The position numbers were made by a program, and so were the translations under genes. Below, piece by piece: positions 63,801-64,000 of a stretch of 64,000 bases of DNA (position 1 is its first letter; each line of letters opens with the position of its first letter). The stretch is from Okeania sp. SIO2B3. GTDB lineage: Bacteria; Cyanobacteriota; Cyanobacteriia; Cyanobacteriales; Microcoleaceae. The DNA is taken from the NCBI RefSeq assembly GCF_010672525.1, contig NZ_JAAHGH010000002.1, positions 62,001 to 126,000 on the forward strand, read 5' to 3'. Under the pieces are notes generated by a model. It saw nothing but the letters and a program-made list of their open reading frames with translations. It ran no database searches and had not been told where the DNA came from.

Positions 63801-64000
63801 ATTATCTTGATCCAGTTTCTGAAATTCAAGATTTTTCAGAAGATATTGACTTGGAGTTTATTATTAAAGATTTGCCTAAGATGATAGATTCTATGAAGAT
63901 GGGAGCTGAAAGAATTCGTCAATTAGTATTATCATTAAGAACATTTTCTCGCCTTGATGAGTCTAAAAAGAAAGAAGTAGACCTCCATGCAGGGATTGAT
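60842..64000 (+). CDS. Multi-GAF sensor histidine kinase (5' part, runs off window)
   Basis: The first 1053 codons, open to the window edge. Five GAF domains lie at about 20-180, 200-360, 393-546, 580-756 and 781-910, joined by coiled-coil linkers rich in Gln/Lys (VALQQAEYLKQVQTQAAELA). A HisKA dimerisation domain follows, with the phospho-acceptor in GIAHEINNPVNF (His954). GAF2 carries Cys295-His296 in SDCHAEILGQFQVRANLVVP, preceded by DHCF, the pattern of bilin-binding cyanobacteriochrome GAFs. GAF3 and GAF4 keep Cys488 and Cys695 but with Tyr next to them, GAF1 has Glu instead, and GAF5 lacks the segment. The ATPase domain lies beyond the window. Likely a light- or redox-linked sensor; its partner regulator is unseen. 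Confidence 0.88.
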   Translation, partial: MPVENQEYKKKLATAIARIPASLDQETTFKITVTEVRQLINADRVTLLRFYPQLNWQGEFLCEDVADDWNSILGVKVEHWPFRKELAAYNTEGYIETITDIKQAKLSESEAKIFQQFQVQAHLVVPILTKVDHTKDATTLTKPELWGLLCIHQCSRPRQWQDVEIELAQTMAQNLGVVIKNTDLLEAAHYQVQQQKALARVIKRIRTPLDLEEIFKITATEVRQLLKADRVGVFRFYPERDWEGELVSEDVGTEWNSALAVKIYDHCFGEQFAVYYQEGRVQAVADIYQAGLSDCHAEILGQFQVRANLVVPLLKGAGTEILPELWGLLCIHQCSSPRHWQEYEIEFVQQIADHFGVALQQEDALIQLEKQAAQLAISRQKEKLSERQKIVGELFDKIRRSFNIETIFAAATEEVRKLLQAERVAIYQFLPDWSGEFVAESFAEGWTPLVGVQPIIEDTFLQETQGGRYVNNETFAVDDIYQVGHDECYVQLLEQFEARSYALVPILPGEKLWGLLAAYQNSAPRHWQKDEVDLLAQIAAQLGVALQQAEYFQKVQEQSVQLAKAAEQEKSAEREKTLAAIVGKMRRSLDIETIFQTTTQEVQQLLDADRVTIFRFNDDWSGEFMAESVTEGWVKLIQGQKENPKIPANVSKCSVRDLPNSLTDTYLQETEGGDFTKGLVYRTCNDIYNSGFSNCYIEVLESYQARAYAIVAIYQGKKLWGLLAAFQNSAPREWETAEVELLAQIGDQLGVALQQAEYLKQVQTQAAELAKATERQKALSITIDRIRQSLDINAIFQTTTQEVRQLLEVERVAIYRFYPDWSGEFVADSMIDEWTPIVQTPLAINPVISKLTHAGTLPRNETFVPILQGDQLWGLLVAYQNSSPRYWQDEEINLLAQVGVQLGIALQQAELLEKTRTQTEELTKTLQELKQTQVQMIQGEKMASLGQLVAGIAHEINNPVNFISGNLTHVDEYAQSLLTLMKLYHQHYLDPVSEIQDFSEDIDLEFIIKDLPKMIDSMKMGAERIRQLVLSLRTFSRLDESKKKEVDLHAGID

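Overview
The window looks like chromosome of a filamentous, non-heterocystous marine-type cyanobacterium related to Trichodesmium or Okeania. This is inferred from its photosynthesis genes (psbZ), several cyanobacteria-restricted families (DUF1830, DUF6761, DUF7219, DUF2499, DUF3593), GCGATCGC (HIP1-like) octamers, AT-rich composition, and very low coding density. The coding regions listed here add up to about 38 kb of 64 kb (near 60 %). The rest is packed with several families of short non-coding repeats.

Layout. 0-10 kb holds housekeeping and hypothetical genes: a B12/radical-SAM enzyme, a DUF1830 protein, an ABC ATPase, an atypical OmpR-type response regulator, a BolA/Grx4 pair and a HAD phosphatase. 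10.7-25 kb is a phosphonate region: phnG-H-I-J-K-L-M of carbon-phosphorus lyase on the minus strand, followed by a PhnZ-like HD-domain di-iron oxygenase homologue. A divergent phnF regulator lies upstream, and a candidate PhnF operator sits just upstream of phnG. The cluster keeps the classic gene order, but every gap is hundreds of bases long and filled with repeats. No phnCDE transporter is present. 25-30 kb carries two DUF7219 paralogues and a 910-residue DHH-CBS-CCA-transferase fusion. 30-35.9 kb is accessory: a Uma2 nuclease with a broken antitoxin-like leader, two proteins with nucleoside phosphorylase/nucleosidase (PNP) folds that share an unrecognised middle module, and a membrane protein. 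36-47 kb holds psbZ, ribH, tRNA-Gly(GCC), a delta-9 desaturase, a PLP lyase, a membrane EEP-fold protein, DUF3593/DUF2499 and csaB. It also holds two large tandem arrays, a 16-copy array of 70-71 bp hairpin units and a ~128 bp array. 48-53 kb has a methyltransferase followed by a broken FkbM methyltransferase, trmB and a PMT-type glycosyltransferase. 53.9-64 kb has a 1510-residue repeat-rich subtilase and the first 1053 codons of a five-GAF sensor histidine kinase that runs off the window.

How the genes work together. phnG-M encode the C-P lyase pathway: PhnGHIJ core, PhnK and PhnL ATPases, and PhnM pyrophosphohydrolase. PhnF probably represses them. The HD oxygenase would be a second, oxidative way to break a C-P bond. 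The BolA and Grx4 products probably form a [2Fe-2S] complex. The two PNP-module proteins resemble effectors of bacterial conflict systems and are the best candidate here for an undescribed system. Repeats have also reshaped proteins: PhnJ, the HD oxygenase, the DUF3593 protein and TrmB have C-terminal tails translated from simple repeats, and the FkbM gene contains a repeat element at its break.
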